64,000 nucleotides of DNA from Gymnothorax reevesii (lineage: Eukaryota > Chordata > Actinopteri > Anguilliformes > Muraenidae): assembly GCA_029721435.1 (NCBI GenBank), contig CM056588.1, positions 39,573,430 to 39,637,429 of the forward strand, given 5' to 3'. The position numbers were made by a program, and so were the translations under genes. Shown here one piece after another: positions 46,448 through 56,536 of the stretch. Position 1 is the first letter of the stretch. Every line of letters begins with the position of its first letter. Below the pieces are notes generated by a model that did not search any database, was not told the DNA's origin, and worked only from the letters and a program-made list of their open reading frames with translations.

Positions 46448-47838
46448 CAACCGCACTTCCGATGAAGTTGGGACATAGTGTAAAATGTGCATAAAAACAG
46501 AATACAATGATTTGCAAATCTCATAAACTCATATTTTATTCACAATAAAACATAGACAACATATAAGATGTTGAAAGTGAGACATTTTACCATTTCATGA
46601 AAAATATTAGCTCATTTCGAATTTGATTGCAGCGACATATGTCAAAAAAGTTGGGACAGGGCCATGTTTACCATTGTCTAGCAACCCCTCTTCTTTCAAC
46701 AACAGCCTGTAAACGTTTGGGAAGCAAGGAAACCAATTGCTGGAGTTTTGGGAGAGCAATGTTGTCCCACTCTTGTCTGATAAAGGATTCTAGCTGTTCA
46801 ACAGCCCTGGGTCTTTTTTGCCAGATTTTTCATTTTATGATGTGCCAAATGTTTTCTATTGGTGACAGGTCTGGAGGGGCCTGTTCAGCACCCGGGCTTT
46901 TCTTCTGCAAACCCATGCTGTTGTGGTATGTGGTTTAGCATTGTTTTTGATGCAATATGCAAGGCCTGCCCTGAAAGAGACATTGTCTGGATGGGAACAT
47001 ATATTTTTGTAAAACTAAACTATATCCTTTTCAGCATTGATAGTGCCTTTCCAGATGTGTAAGGTGCCCACATGGGCACTAATGCCACTCCATGCCATCA
47101 GAGATGCAGGCTGTTGAACTGAACGCTGATTACAAGCTGGATGGTCTCTCTCCTCTTGAGTCTGCATGACACGGTGTCCATGGTTTCCGAAAAAAGTTTC
47201 AAATTTTGATTAATCTGATCGCAGAACAGTCCATTTTAAATGAGCTTTGGCCCAGAGAAGACAGCGGCATTTCTGAATCGTGTTCACATATGGTTTCTCC
47301 TTTGCATGATACTGCATTAACCTGTGGACTGTGTTCACAGACAATGATTCTTGGAAGTGTTCTTGAGCCCATGCAGTGAATTACAGTGCAGAATCAGGCC
47401 TGCTTTTTAAACACTGCCGCCTGACGGCCCGAAAATCACAAGCATCCAATACTGGCCTTTGGCCTAGTACCTTGCACACAGGCATTTCTCCAGATTCTCT
47501 GAATCTTTTGATGATATTATGTACTGTAGATGGTGGGATATTCAAAGTCTTCGCAATTTTTCACAGAGGAATATTTTTCAGAAATTTTCCCCCAATTTTT
47601 AGATGCAGTTTTTTGCAGCTTAGTGAACCTCTTTACTTCTGAGAGACTCTGCCTTTCCATAATCCTCTTTTTACACCAGTTATGTTGTACACAAACAAAC
47701 CAACAAACAAACGCCACCGAAAACATAACCTCCTTGGCGGAGGTAATAAGATGTGGGTTTCGGAGATTTGCAACTCATTGCATTCTGATTTTATTCATAT
47801 TTTACACAACGTCCCAACTTCATTGGAATTGGGGTTTG
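46448..47838 (-). mobile_element. Decayed Tc1-like transposon
   Basis: The left terminus (CAACCGCACTTCCGATGAAG, then TTGGGACATAGTGTAAAA) and right terminus (TTTTACACAACGTCCCAACT, then TCATTGGAATTGGGG) are inverted relatives. The start follows TTTA, consistent with a TA target. The interior aligns along its length with the elements at 20350 and 51861 (for example AACGTTTGGGAAGCAAGGAA, CCAGATTCTCTGAATCTTTT), but its frames are broken. A short foreign insertion lies at 47689-47750. Confidence 0.9.
47689..47750 (+). mobile_element. 5'-truncated repeat tail nested in the Tc1-like element
   Basis: ACAAACAAACCAACAAACAA, then CGCCACCGAAAACATAACCT and CCTTGGCGGAGGTAATAA, interrupts text that otherwise follows Tc1-like order. 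It matches the 3' end of the repeat at 45050-45376. The Tc1 sequence expected between the insertion and the right inverted repeat is missing, so a deletion accompanied or followed it. Confidence 0.8.
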
Positions 47839-48239
47839 CGCATTGCTCTAGAAAGCATCACTAAAACTTGACAGTCATGGAGCTTGATAAGAAACAAAGG
47901 CTGCTTTTTATGAAAACAACAACTAGGTAACACCTGGTTTAACTGAACCCTCCCAGCTAGCATTTCAATGTTTAATAATTGGTGAATTTTGCTTTGATTT
48001 TGAAAAGAAAATCAATGCTGATATTATAAAATAATCATAAAACAATAATGATGTTCATTATAATAATTTAAATGGCTGATTTTTTTTTTTAAGTTCTAGG
48101 ACTTTATGTTGATTCAAAATACAGATCTCAAATTTCAGCATTGATGTATATGTATATTGTTAACCTTTTCACAGCCATTTAGCATAAAACATTGTTTTAA
48201 TGGCTTCTTTTTTCAATGTTGAAACAAGAAGACATGAAT
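47839..48239. other. AT-rich non-coding
   Basis: Nothing recognised. Confidence 0.4.
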
Positions 48240-48580
48240 AGCCCGTTTGGCCAAAAGGTCCAAAGGGGCTTATGCTATGCTCGGGGTCTTTAGTGGTGGT
48301 CTGTTGTGCGTGCGTCCGTGCGTACGTGCTTAAACTTTTGGCTTGTCTTGGCTCCAGCATCTTCAGTTTTTCAGCGATCCTTTTCATATTTCTCATGTGT
48401 ATATATGGTCATAAGGTCTAAACCAAGTTCTATTTTGAGCCGAATTGGACCATTACTTTGGCCAATAGGGGGCGTTCCATTTTGGACATGTTTGGCCAAG
48501 CGGGTGCAGTGGCTTTGCCGCTGTTTTTTTTTTTTTTTTTTTCCACATTTCAACATTGAAGGTTGGTAATATGCCTGATG
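48240..48580 (-). repeat. Dispersed teleost repeat, minus orientation
   Basis: On the plus strand it begins with a hairpin (CCCGTTTGGCCAAAAGGTCC then AAAGGGGC) followed by a CGTGCGTCCGTGCGTACGTG tract and AGCGATCCTTTTCATATTTC. The order hairpin, CGTCCG-type tract, body is the reverse of the element at 1-345, suggesting related families. A T20 run is at 48523-48542. Confidence 0.55.
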
Positions 48581-49937
48581 TGCTGTTTTGGCCAAAATTG
48601 TGCATTGTGTTAGCTCGCTGTGAGCAAAGGTGTGTGTAATGAATAACGAGGTTGACAATGCAGGTTCGAAAAGTAAAAGCTCCTCCAAAATGTTTTGATC
48701 TAACAAACTGGATTTGCTGAATAAAACAACATTTCAGCCGGGAGGCTGGATAATCAGTCAGATGAGCTCATGGAAGGAATTCAAACTTGGCAGGATATTT
48801 TCTTTCTGACCTTTAGAATGAGCACCTTTGTGAACAGTCAATATGTGCCTGCATAGATGCATACTGTAGTGTATATATACTGCATTCATTGATTGGGTTT
48901 GACAAATGAGGTCGAGTACCTTGAAATACTATAGACTTTTTCATACTGGCAGTGTTTTGCTTCCCACCAAGAGAGAAGTGTAGTGTTGCTACAATAATGT
49001 AACTAGCATAGTACTGTATCAACATGTAATCACACTAACAATTTGTGTGCTACTGTACAGTGTGCACATTTTTCATCCCTTGGGCGTTAACAGATGTATC
49101 ATCTGAGGTAATGTAAAATCACTGCACTTTAAGCATGAGTCAGGCGCTAAGATCGTTGCAGACTTGTATCTGTTTCTAAGGAAAATAAAAAGAAACTAAA
49201 TGTTTAAACAGGTGCACTTTATTTGAATGGCAATTTTTCCACATCGATGGAGCGGGGAAAGGTTGTTTATACACATTAATGCAACTATAATTTGTTTGTC
49301 TACTTTTCTTTGGTAATAGGGAGGACTTCATTATTGCGGGCATGGGTCGCTAGTCATGTGAAGGTGCAAAATCAACTTCACACAACACACTGGAACGGCA
49401 GCCAGCGAGCGTGTCATGCGAGGAACACTGCACTGCCTTGGTCTACCAATTAATTAGCCATGTTCTGAATCTTTTGTTGACCACATATTGCATACTGGAC
49501 AAATACTGGAAACTATGAACTAGTTAGCATAGTAGTATACAGTGCTGTTGCAGATATGTGAGAATTATGTTGAGTACTATACAGTCACATGACCGTCAGC
49601 CTATTAAGATCGTCTGCATAACGGTGGGACTTCACATTTGTATAAGTTGTGTTGTAAGTTACAGTGGGCCATGAAAGTAAATCTGGCTCAATACTGAGAA
49701 ATTTTGCCCGTGTAGTACGTTATTTGGGTATGTTTTTTTGTACTGGTAATTTTTTTGTTGATAACGGAGTACATTATTCTATTTGCCACATTTGACCGTG
49801 ATCAGTCTTTCAGTTGTAAGAAGCAGGCATCTTGAACACAATCATCTTATTAACTTCCTTAATTCATTATACATTCATAGTCAGGTCAAACCAGTACAAT
49901 TAATTAGTTCAGGGAAAAATTCTTCTAGGGCTGCGAC
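48581..49937. other. Non-coding, no recognised element
   Basis: Nothing recognised. Confidence 0.4.
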
Positions 49938-51125
49938 TATCTGTTATGATTCTGCCTTGTTTGCCATGTTTGTTTATGAATTCTGCTTTGTCTGACCATG
50001 ATTTGTTTTGCGATTTGGATTCCGAGCCATGTTTTGTTTTTGCCTTGTTTGTATGTTTTGCCATCTTCCACCTTTGCAGTTATATTTCGGTCCATGTTTT
50101 GTCTCTCACCATGCATTGCACTTTGTCTCCCCCTGTCTGGTCTTATGTCATGTGATTGCTCACTGCCCCAGTATTGCGTGCCACACTTTCGGGTAATTTC
50201 ATGGTTTCTGGGATTTCAATCATTCCTTCCAATCTCGTTTACTTCCTTCACCTTGCTTTTCTATAATTACTAACCAGACTAACAGTTTATCATTTTTGTT
50301 AAAGATACTAACCCAAACTAACACTGCTTATAGTACTAATTTACTAATGAGCACTAGGGATTGTATAGCTGCACTTACTGATTGACTAACAAGCTCTCAG
50401 CATTCGCCCTATTCTAGTCTCAACCCCTTAGGCTTTACTCAAACTAATTTGCTGCAGTTTCAGCGGAACCTCCGCACTTGTTAAACTCTGTTCTTCCTCC
50501 TTATCTGTGCATATTAGAACTCCCTAACCAGAGCCATGCGTTTGTCTATAGGTTGTCTTTGTGATCCCTGTCTGCGTTTTGGCTTTCGCCAATTTTATGA
50601 GTTTAGAAGCCTCCTCTCGTTCATTCCTTTGTAATTAGTCTGATCCAGCTCTCCTGTTCCCTATCATAGCATGTGACTTCCCCTACGTGTATTTAAGCAG
50701 TCATTTCACTCACAGCTCTTGTCAGAACGCTTTCCCTGTGCTGTAATCGTTGATGCCTTGTGTTCATAGTGTTATAATTGTGACTGGAATGTCCCTGATT
50801 CAGATTTTGGCTTTTTCTTTGATACGTCTGTGCCCGTGTACCGTACCTGTTTTGCCTGACCCTGAGTTTAGTCTCTGCTGCCCTGTTAAAGGATCAAATT
50901 ACGCCTACTGGACTTTGGCTTTGGATTCTCTGACATTCCTGTGTCTGTGTACCGAACCTGTTTTGCCCGACTCTGAATTGTATTTGCTGCCCTATGTAGT
51001 TTAAATTACGTCCCTGGGATTCTGATTTTGGATTGGACTCGGTACCGTTGCCTTCCTCCCTGGGTTCACCCCCCCAGCTTCAAAAACTCATTTGCTGAAA
51101 CTTCCTGGTCTCGCATTTGGTTCCA
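49938..51125 (+). mobile_element. Possible solo LTR of a Gypsy-type retrotransposon
   Basis: Begins TGTTATGATTCTGCC and has the pyrimidine-rich, TGTTTTGCC / CTTTGGCTTTGGATTC vocabulary typical of fish Gypsy LTRs, ending near GGTTCCAGAACA. A roughly 120-bp tandem duplication inside (GTGTACCGTACCTGTTTTGC and GTGTACCGAACCTGTTTTGC) supports a repeat origin. No matching target duplication was found and there is no internal coding region, so the call is tentative. Confidence 0.4.
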
Positions 51126-51860
51126 GAACAATACCTCCCACTATCCTTTTTAAATGGACTCATTTTTTACTTGGTTCAAGCAAGTAGCAAATAAAGCTGC
51201 CAGGCACTCAAATCCTAATGGCTGCTGCATTAAATCACATTGGCAAAACAAGAAGGTATACTGCGACAACCACCCACGAAGTTTGCATAGATTTTGGGGG
51301 GGGGGCCAGTCCTTGCCTGTATGCGAAAGACCCCTGTTCACGGCTTTATAATTCAGGATTTGAGACTGGGAAAGTCATTGCTATGCAGCAAGACACTTGT
51401 ATCTTTTGGATTGAAAACTTATTTCTGTCTATTTTCATAATTTTGGGACAAAAGTGCTGAAAGCAAAAAAACTTCAGGAAAATTAAATATTGAAATTGCT
51501 TTGCAATGAAATACAGAAAAATAAATAAGGAGGTAAAAGAATCTCTTAATCTCTCCTAGATCATTAACTCCTTAACCAGAAGTGTGCACTCTGTGGGCAA
51601 TTCTCAGACCTACTTATCTGTGAAACCAAATATGAACTGCCCCCTTCTTCTCCAAACAACTAAAAAATGAGATTTTACCTTTGGTGTGAATTATAACACA
51701 TACAATGGCTCACAAACTAGCAACTGTTTTGATGCTTGGTACATACATTTGCATCAAATGAGATTTGATTTTTTTTTTTTTTTTTGACAGTTAAAACAAG
51801 AGGGGCTGATAAAGTATCTATCCTTTTGGTCTCCAAACTAAAAAAACTTCCTGAAAGTTA

Positions 51861-52945
51861 CAACCCCAATTCTGAAATAGTTGGGACAAAGTGTAAATTG
51901 TGAATAAAATCAAAATGCAATGATTTTCAAATCACACCAGGCAGTATTTTATTCACAATAGAACAGAGATAACATAGTTATTTCAGTTTCTGTTGAAACT
52001 GAGAAATTTCACAATTTTATCCACAAAATGAGCTCATTTCAAATATGATGGCTGCTACAGGTATCAAAAAGGTTGGGACAGAGGCCTGTTTACCATGGTG
52101 TAGCATCCCCTCTTCTTTTTAAAACAGAGTGGAGGCATCAGGGCATTGAGGAGACAAGTTTCTTGAGTTTAGCCATTGGAATTTCATTCCACTCTTGTCT
52201 AATACAGGCTTCCAGCTGCTGGAGAGTTTTGGGTCGTCTTTGATGAACTTTTTGTTTAATTATGCACCAAATGTTCTCAATTGGTGAAAGATCAGGACTG
52301 CAGGCAGGCCAGTTTAGCACACGGACTACTTTACTACGAAACCATGCTGTTGTAATAGCTGCAGTATGTGGTTTTGCATTGTCCTGACGAAATACACAAG
52401 GCCTTCCTTGAAATAGATGTTTTCTGAAGGGGACCATATGTTGCTCTAAAAAGTTTGTATACCTTTCAGCATTCATGGTGCTTTTTAAAACATGCAAGTG
52501 TCCCACACCATATGCACTAATGCATCCCCATACCATCAGAGATGCTGGCTATCGAACTGAATAATTTCAATGACAGAATCATGCCGGTGAGTGATGCAGT
52601 GGCTTCTGAGGGCCCAAAGATCATGGGCATCCAGCAAAGGTCTTCGGCCTTGTCCCTTACACACAGAGATATTTTCCAGTTTCTCTGAATTTTTTGATGA
52701 TTTTATGCACTGTCAATGATGAGACTTTGTAATTTGAAGTTGAGGAACATTGTTTTTAAAGTATTCCACTATTTTTTTACACAAGCCTTCACACACAGGT
52801 TGAAGAACTTTTAGCCATCTTTACTTCTGAGAACTTCAACCTCTTTTAGACATCCTTTTTATAGCCAATTATGTTACACCCCTGAGGCCAGTTAATGTAA
52901 TTACTTGCTAAATGTTCTTTCAGCTGATTTTCTTATATATTAATA
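51861..52945 (-). mobile_element. Tc1-like transposon, right end missing
   Basis: The left terminus CAACCCCAATTCTGAAATAG follows TTA, consistent with a TA site. The interior has a minus-strand transposase remnant (52138-52536). Text skips from the middle of the catalytic region to the HTH-side region at about 52555, indicating an internal deletion, and no right inverted repeat is visible before 53000. Confidence 0.9.
52138..52536 (-). pseudogene. Tc1-like transposase, C-terminal catalytic half
   Basis: A 132-codon uninterrupted frame starts at VWGCISAYGVG. It has the second catalytic Asp in RQDNAKPHTAAI and the Glu in SPDLSPIENIWCIIKQ, with the usual WPACSPDLSP stretch between. The first Asp and the DNA-binding half are lost. 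It is the best-preserved transposase part in the window but cannot be active alone. Confidence 0.9.
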
Positions 52946-54189
52946 ACTCAAACATTTAAATCACAATCTTGTTGACACTTTATTTCATGCTTGGTACAGT
53001 AACAATGAAATTATATACCAAATATAAAAGAAGTATAACAAGTAGTTTCTTTTTTATGAATTCTTAAGTAATGGAAAATAACGATTTTGACAGATTTTGG
53101 CACCTCATGTCTGTGAAACCATTGTATGAAAATGACCATTTATATAAGGTAAACAATAGGTTTGTTTTTCTCAGATATTTAAACAATCCTTTCAATAACT
53201 CAGCTTGAATGAAATGAGGTAATAAGCAAGATAATATCCACTGAATATGAATCAATAGTTACTGATTGACACAAATAGTTTTATAATTACACAGTTAGAT
53301 AAAACATGACTATTATTTTGCATTGTGTGTCTTGTTCTTTTACTTGCCATGGCTCACTTCTTTACATTCCTGCAAAAGAAAACCAATATTTGCTGACAAA
53401 ATCAGAATTCCAGCGTGCTATGCTCGGGTCAGTGCTGACCCGGTTAACGATTTTATTCATGCATAAAAACCATTCAAGTGATCCTAAAAATTTTTTACAC
53501 ACCATACAACAGCAAAATTTAGTTCAGAAAAAAAAAAATTGGGATCGATCGATTGAGATTTGTGAAAAATATGAACTTTTTTCATGCTCCAGGTCATTTC
53601 TGCGACACGTTATACTGATTAGGATTAATAATCCAGCATTCAGTTAGTTAAATGTTGCATTTAAACCAAATAATTTTTGAGCCCAGGTGGACGAGGAACA
53701 CTTACCAAATCTAGATCACTAGCCCTCTTTTTTGTCAATTTTTCAGTGGTAAATAGATTTTTGTTTTAAATAATGTTGAGGAAAGAAGACAGGAAAAATT
53801 AGATCAGCTGGGTTTGATCGACTGCAGATCTGAACAGGCCCGTGACCTGCATGCAAGGCCAGATAATCAGATAAGGAATGGAGAAAACAGCAAAATGCTC
53901 AATGGAATCAAATTTTGCCCCTTTAAAGGTAAAATCAATAATTCATATTCGAAATTTGATTTGATCGGGTTGCAGTATGCTGCTTGGTGGCGTTTGAAAG
54001 ATGAACTGGATGGTCTTGATAAATCTGTTTCCTCTGCTGGTCTTTTCTGAAGCCCATTGATACAACAGATTGAGTAACTGCACGAAGATTAGGACCCTCT
54101 AGAGGTGACATATGCACATGACAACAGGTAAGTTCTTATTTGAAGAACTTTTTTTGAGGAGGTACTGCTTAAAAGAGCATCTATCTCTT
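52946..54189. other. AT-rich non-coding
   Basis: Contains a short inverted repeat CGGGTCAGTGCTGACCCG at about 53425. No gene recognised. Confidence 0.4.
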
Positions 54190-54190
54190 A

Positions 54191-54225
54191 CTGACTGACT
54201 GGCTAACTGACTGACTGACTGATAC
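54191..54225. repeat. (GACT)n microsatellite
   Basis: ACTGACTGACTGGCTAACTG followed by ACTGACTGACTGAT. Short and imperfect. Confidence 0.9.
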
Positions 54226-54269
54226 GCCCTGTTAGAAAGTGAATGTGCGGTGCAATGCCTGTTTCTATA

Positions 54270-54505
54270 CTGCCTGGCCAAAAAAACCCAAAATGCCCAA
54301 ATATTTTGTTGGACCGCCTTTAACTTTGACCATGGTGCACATTCGTTGTGGCATTGTTTTGACAATCATGTACAATGTCACAACATTAATTTCAGGCTAG
54401 AGCTGCATTAATTTTTGGCCAAGATTTTGTATTGGTGACGGGAGAGTCAAACCACTCCGTAAAGCCTTCTCCAGCACATCCCAAGGACTTTCACCTGGTG
54501 AATCT
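54270..54505. mobile_element. Tc1-like left-end fragment (second family)
   Basis: CTGCCTGGCCAAAAAAACCC follows TATA, then AATATTTTGTTGGACCGCCT, GTGGCATTGTTTTGACAATC and CTTCTCCAGCACATCCCAAG. This is the start of another common fish Tc1-like element, read from its terminus. The rest is missing. Confidence 0.8.
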
Positions 54506-55360
54506 ACTGCCAGCCTTGCCTATCTGGCTACAGAAGCAACTGGAATATTTAATTGTGTACATCGATTATGAAAAATTTGTCTAAACTCATAGCAACGCCA
54601 AAAAGCCTTAGACATACATACTCTAATGAATGTGAATACAGTTGTGAAAGGCTGCTCAGGGAATATCAAAATATGCACAGTAAAAGTCCTGTGCTGTCAG
54701 TCAACTATCAAAATATCCTATTTCATATCAATATAAATACACAGTGTTACTGGTGCTAATATATAGAGGGGTCCCTTTCAAAATTCAGCTTTCATTTATT
54801 CCCTCATTCAGAAAAAATCAACATAAAAAGCAGAGCCATATCTGAAAATTCTCTCTCTCAGCACATCTTGTCTCCTTAAATCTTACTCATGACTGTAGTG
54901 TGTGTTGTTGCTGTTTAATCCAATAGGGGATGAAATTTGTTTTGAAATGGTGTATCACTTCAATCACAATCTCATTCTGATGGGGTTTGAAATCTAACAC
55001 TTAAAAATACTTTGTTTTGTGCATCTTTTGATATCCGTTAATAACCAAATACAGAGGAAATACAATCAACAAAACCAGAGTTGCCATGATAGTAGGACTG
55101 CCATGGTACCAATTAGTGTTATGTCCAAATTGAACATTAATTTGCCAGTCGATTGATCACACGTAATTACATTTGTAAAACATCACACCACTGCAATGGA
55201 ATTACTGACAATATACTTTGGAGTGTAGCACACTGTTCCACCAAGAACAAATTAAACGGGCAACACTGATAACAAGGAGTCTGTGAGGCTGAATTTGCTA
55301 TATTTTTCATTTTGGGATCTTTCCTGATGGAGTAATGAATGAACCTTCTATGGGCAAATA
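54506..55360. other. AT-rich non-coding
   Basis: Nothing recognised. Confidence 0.4.
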
Positions 55361-55579
55361 CAACCCCAATTCCGAAATAGTCGGGACAAAGTGTAAATTG
55401 TGAATAAAATCAAAATGCAATGACTTTCAGTTCACAAGCCATTATGTTATTTACAATAGAACATAGTTTCACAATTTGAAATGTTACCTGAAACATTTTA
55501 CATTTTTATCCACAAAATGTGCTCACTTCAAATTTTCTGGCTGCAACAGGTCTCAAAATTGTTGGGACACAGGCAAAAA
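55361..55579. mobile_element. Tc1-like left-end fragment (same family as 51861)
   Basis: CAACCCCAATTCCGAAATAG then TCGGGACAAAGTGTAAATTG closely matches the left terminus at 51861, and GCAACAGGTCTCAAAATTGT follows as in that element. It stops at GGGACACAGGC, where an A run begins. Confidence 0.9.
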
Positions 55580-56162
55580 AAAAAGGGCTGAAAAAGCAAT
55601 TAAGGAAAACGAATGTTCAGTTCCGCACTTTTCTACATATACCGAGAAATGTGAAACTTCCATATGTTTTAATCCCATTTATTTCTAGCAAACATAAAAG
55701 TAGAGAATAAAAGTAGAGAGTTTATCCTTTCAAATGAGCTATTGATCATTAAAATAGGAGCAGTATTAGATTTTTTGAGAATTTTAAAAACTTCTTGCCA
55801 GTTTTGAACCACGTTTTATGCCAACATAAGTTTCTTGAAGTTTTTCTGATGAGGGTTAAGACTAATGAATGAATTATGACTCCAAACTATAAATTTTTAC
55901 TTTTATTCAGGCTAATGCACTATTAAAATCCAATCTGTTAGCCATGTACTGAGAAGCAAGATGGGATTACTTCGAAATGTGAAGACATTTTAATCAGTTT
56001 TTTAATGCAGCATTTTTTTCCTCCCAGGTAGCCTACAAGGAAAACCCTGCCGCAGCATCAATACTGTCTAAGCGCAGACTTCCTGAACCGTAAGACTGTG
56101 GTGGCTGCAGATTGGTACATTGCTGAATAATCGAGTTGCAAGTCCTCCATCTTTAATTTCAG
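55580..56162. other. AT-rich non-coding
   Basis: Nothing recognised apart from the acceptor-like site at its right end. Confidence 0.4.
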
Positions 56163-56323
56163 CTCCATTTGCTTCTTCCAAGTTCTCTGCCCTGGGGCCC
56201 AATAGTGCAGTGCTGAGCAGCTCTGCTGTGGAAGCGATGCAGATCGGTGGCAATCAGAGACTGGCAGTGCTGCAAGGTGGAGTCAATGATATACCTGCCG
56301 CAGCCAAGGCACAGCAGGAGTGA
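56163..56323 (+). CDS. Weak candidate terminal exon, unrecognised
   Basis: A good acceptor (CCATCTTTAATTTCAG|) precedes a 53-codon Ala/Ser-rich frame starting PFASSKFSALGPN and ending AAAKAQQE before TGA at 56321. AATAAA motifs follow at about 56590 and 56693. I do not recognise the peptide, and no partner exon was found on the plus strand. Composition is more exon-like than its AT-rich surroundings, but chance is quite possible. Confidence 0.18.
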
Positions 56324-56496
56324 GCAAGCAGTCAGCTCTTAGAGCTACATAAGGCTTTTCCCCTGAGTTTGAGGTACAAGCACACCTGATTCTGAAGTAT
56401 AAGCATATAGCTCAAGCAGCTCTATATACCTCATATTCCCAGCGGTCTAGATGAGTGCAGTATTGTCACTCCCAAGTGAAGTTCATTTCCCTCTCC

Positions 56497-56536
<40 letters not shown>

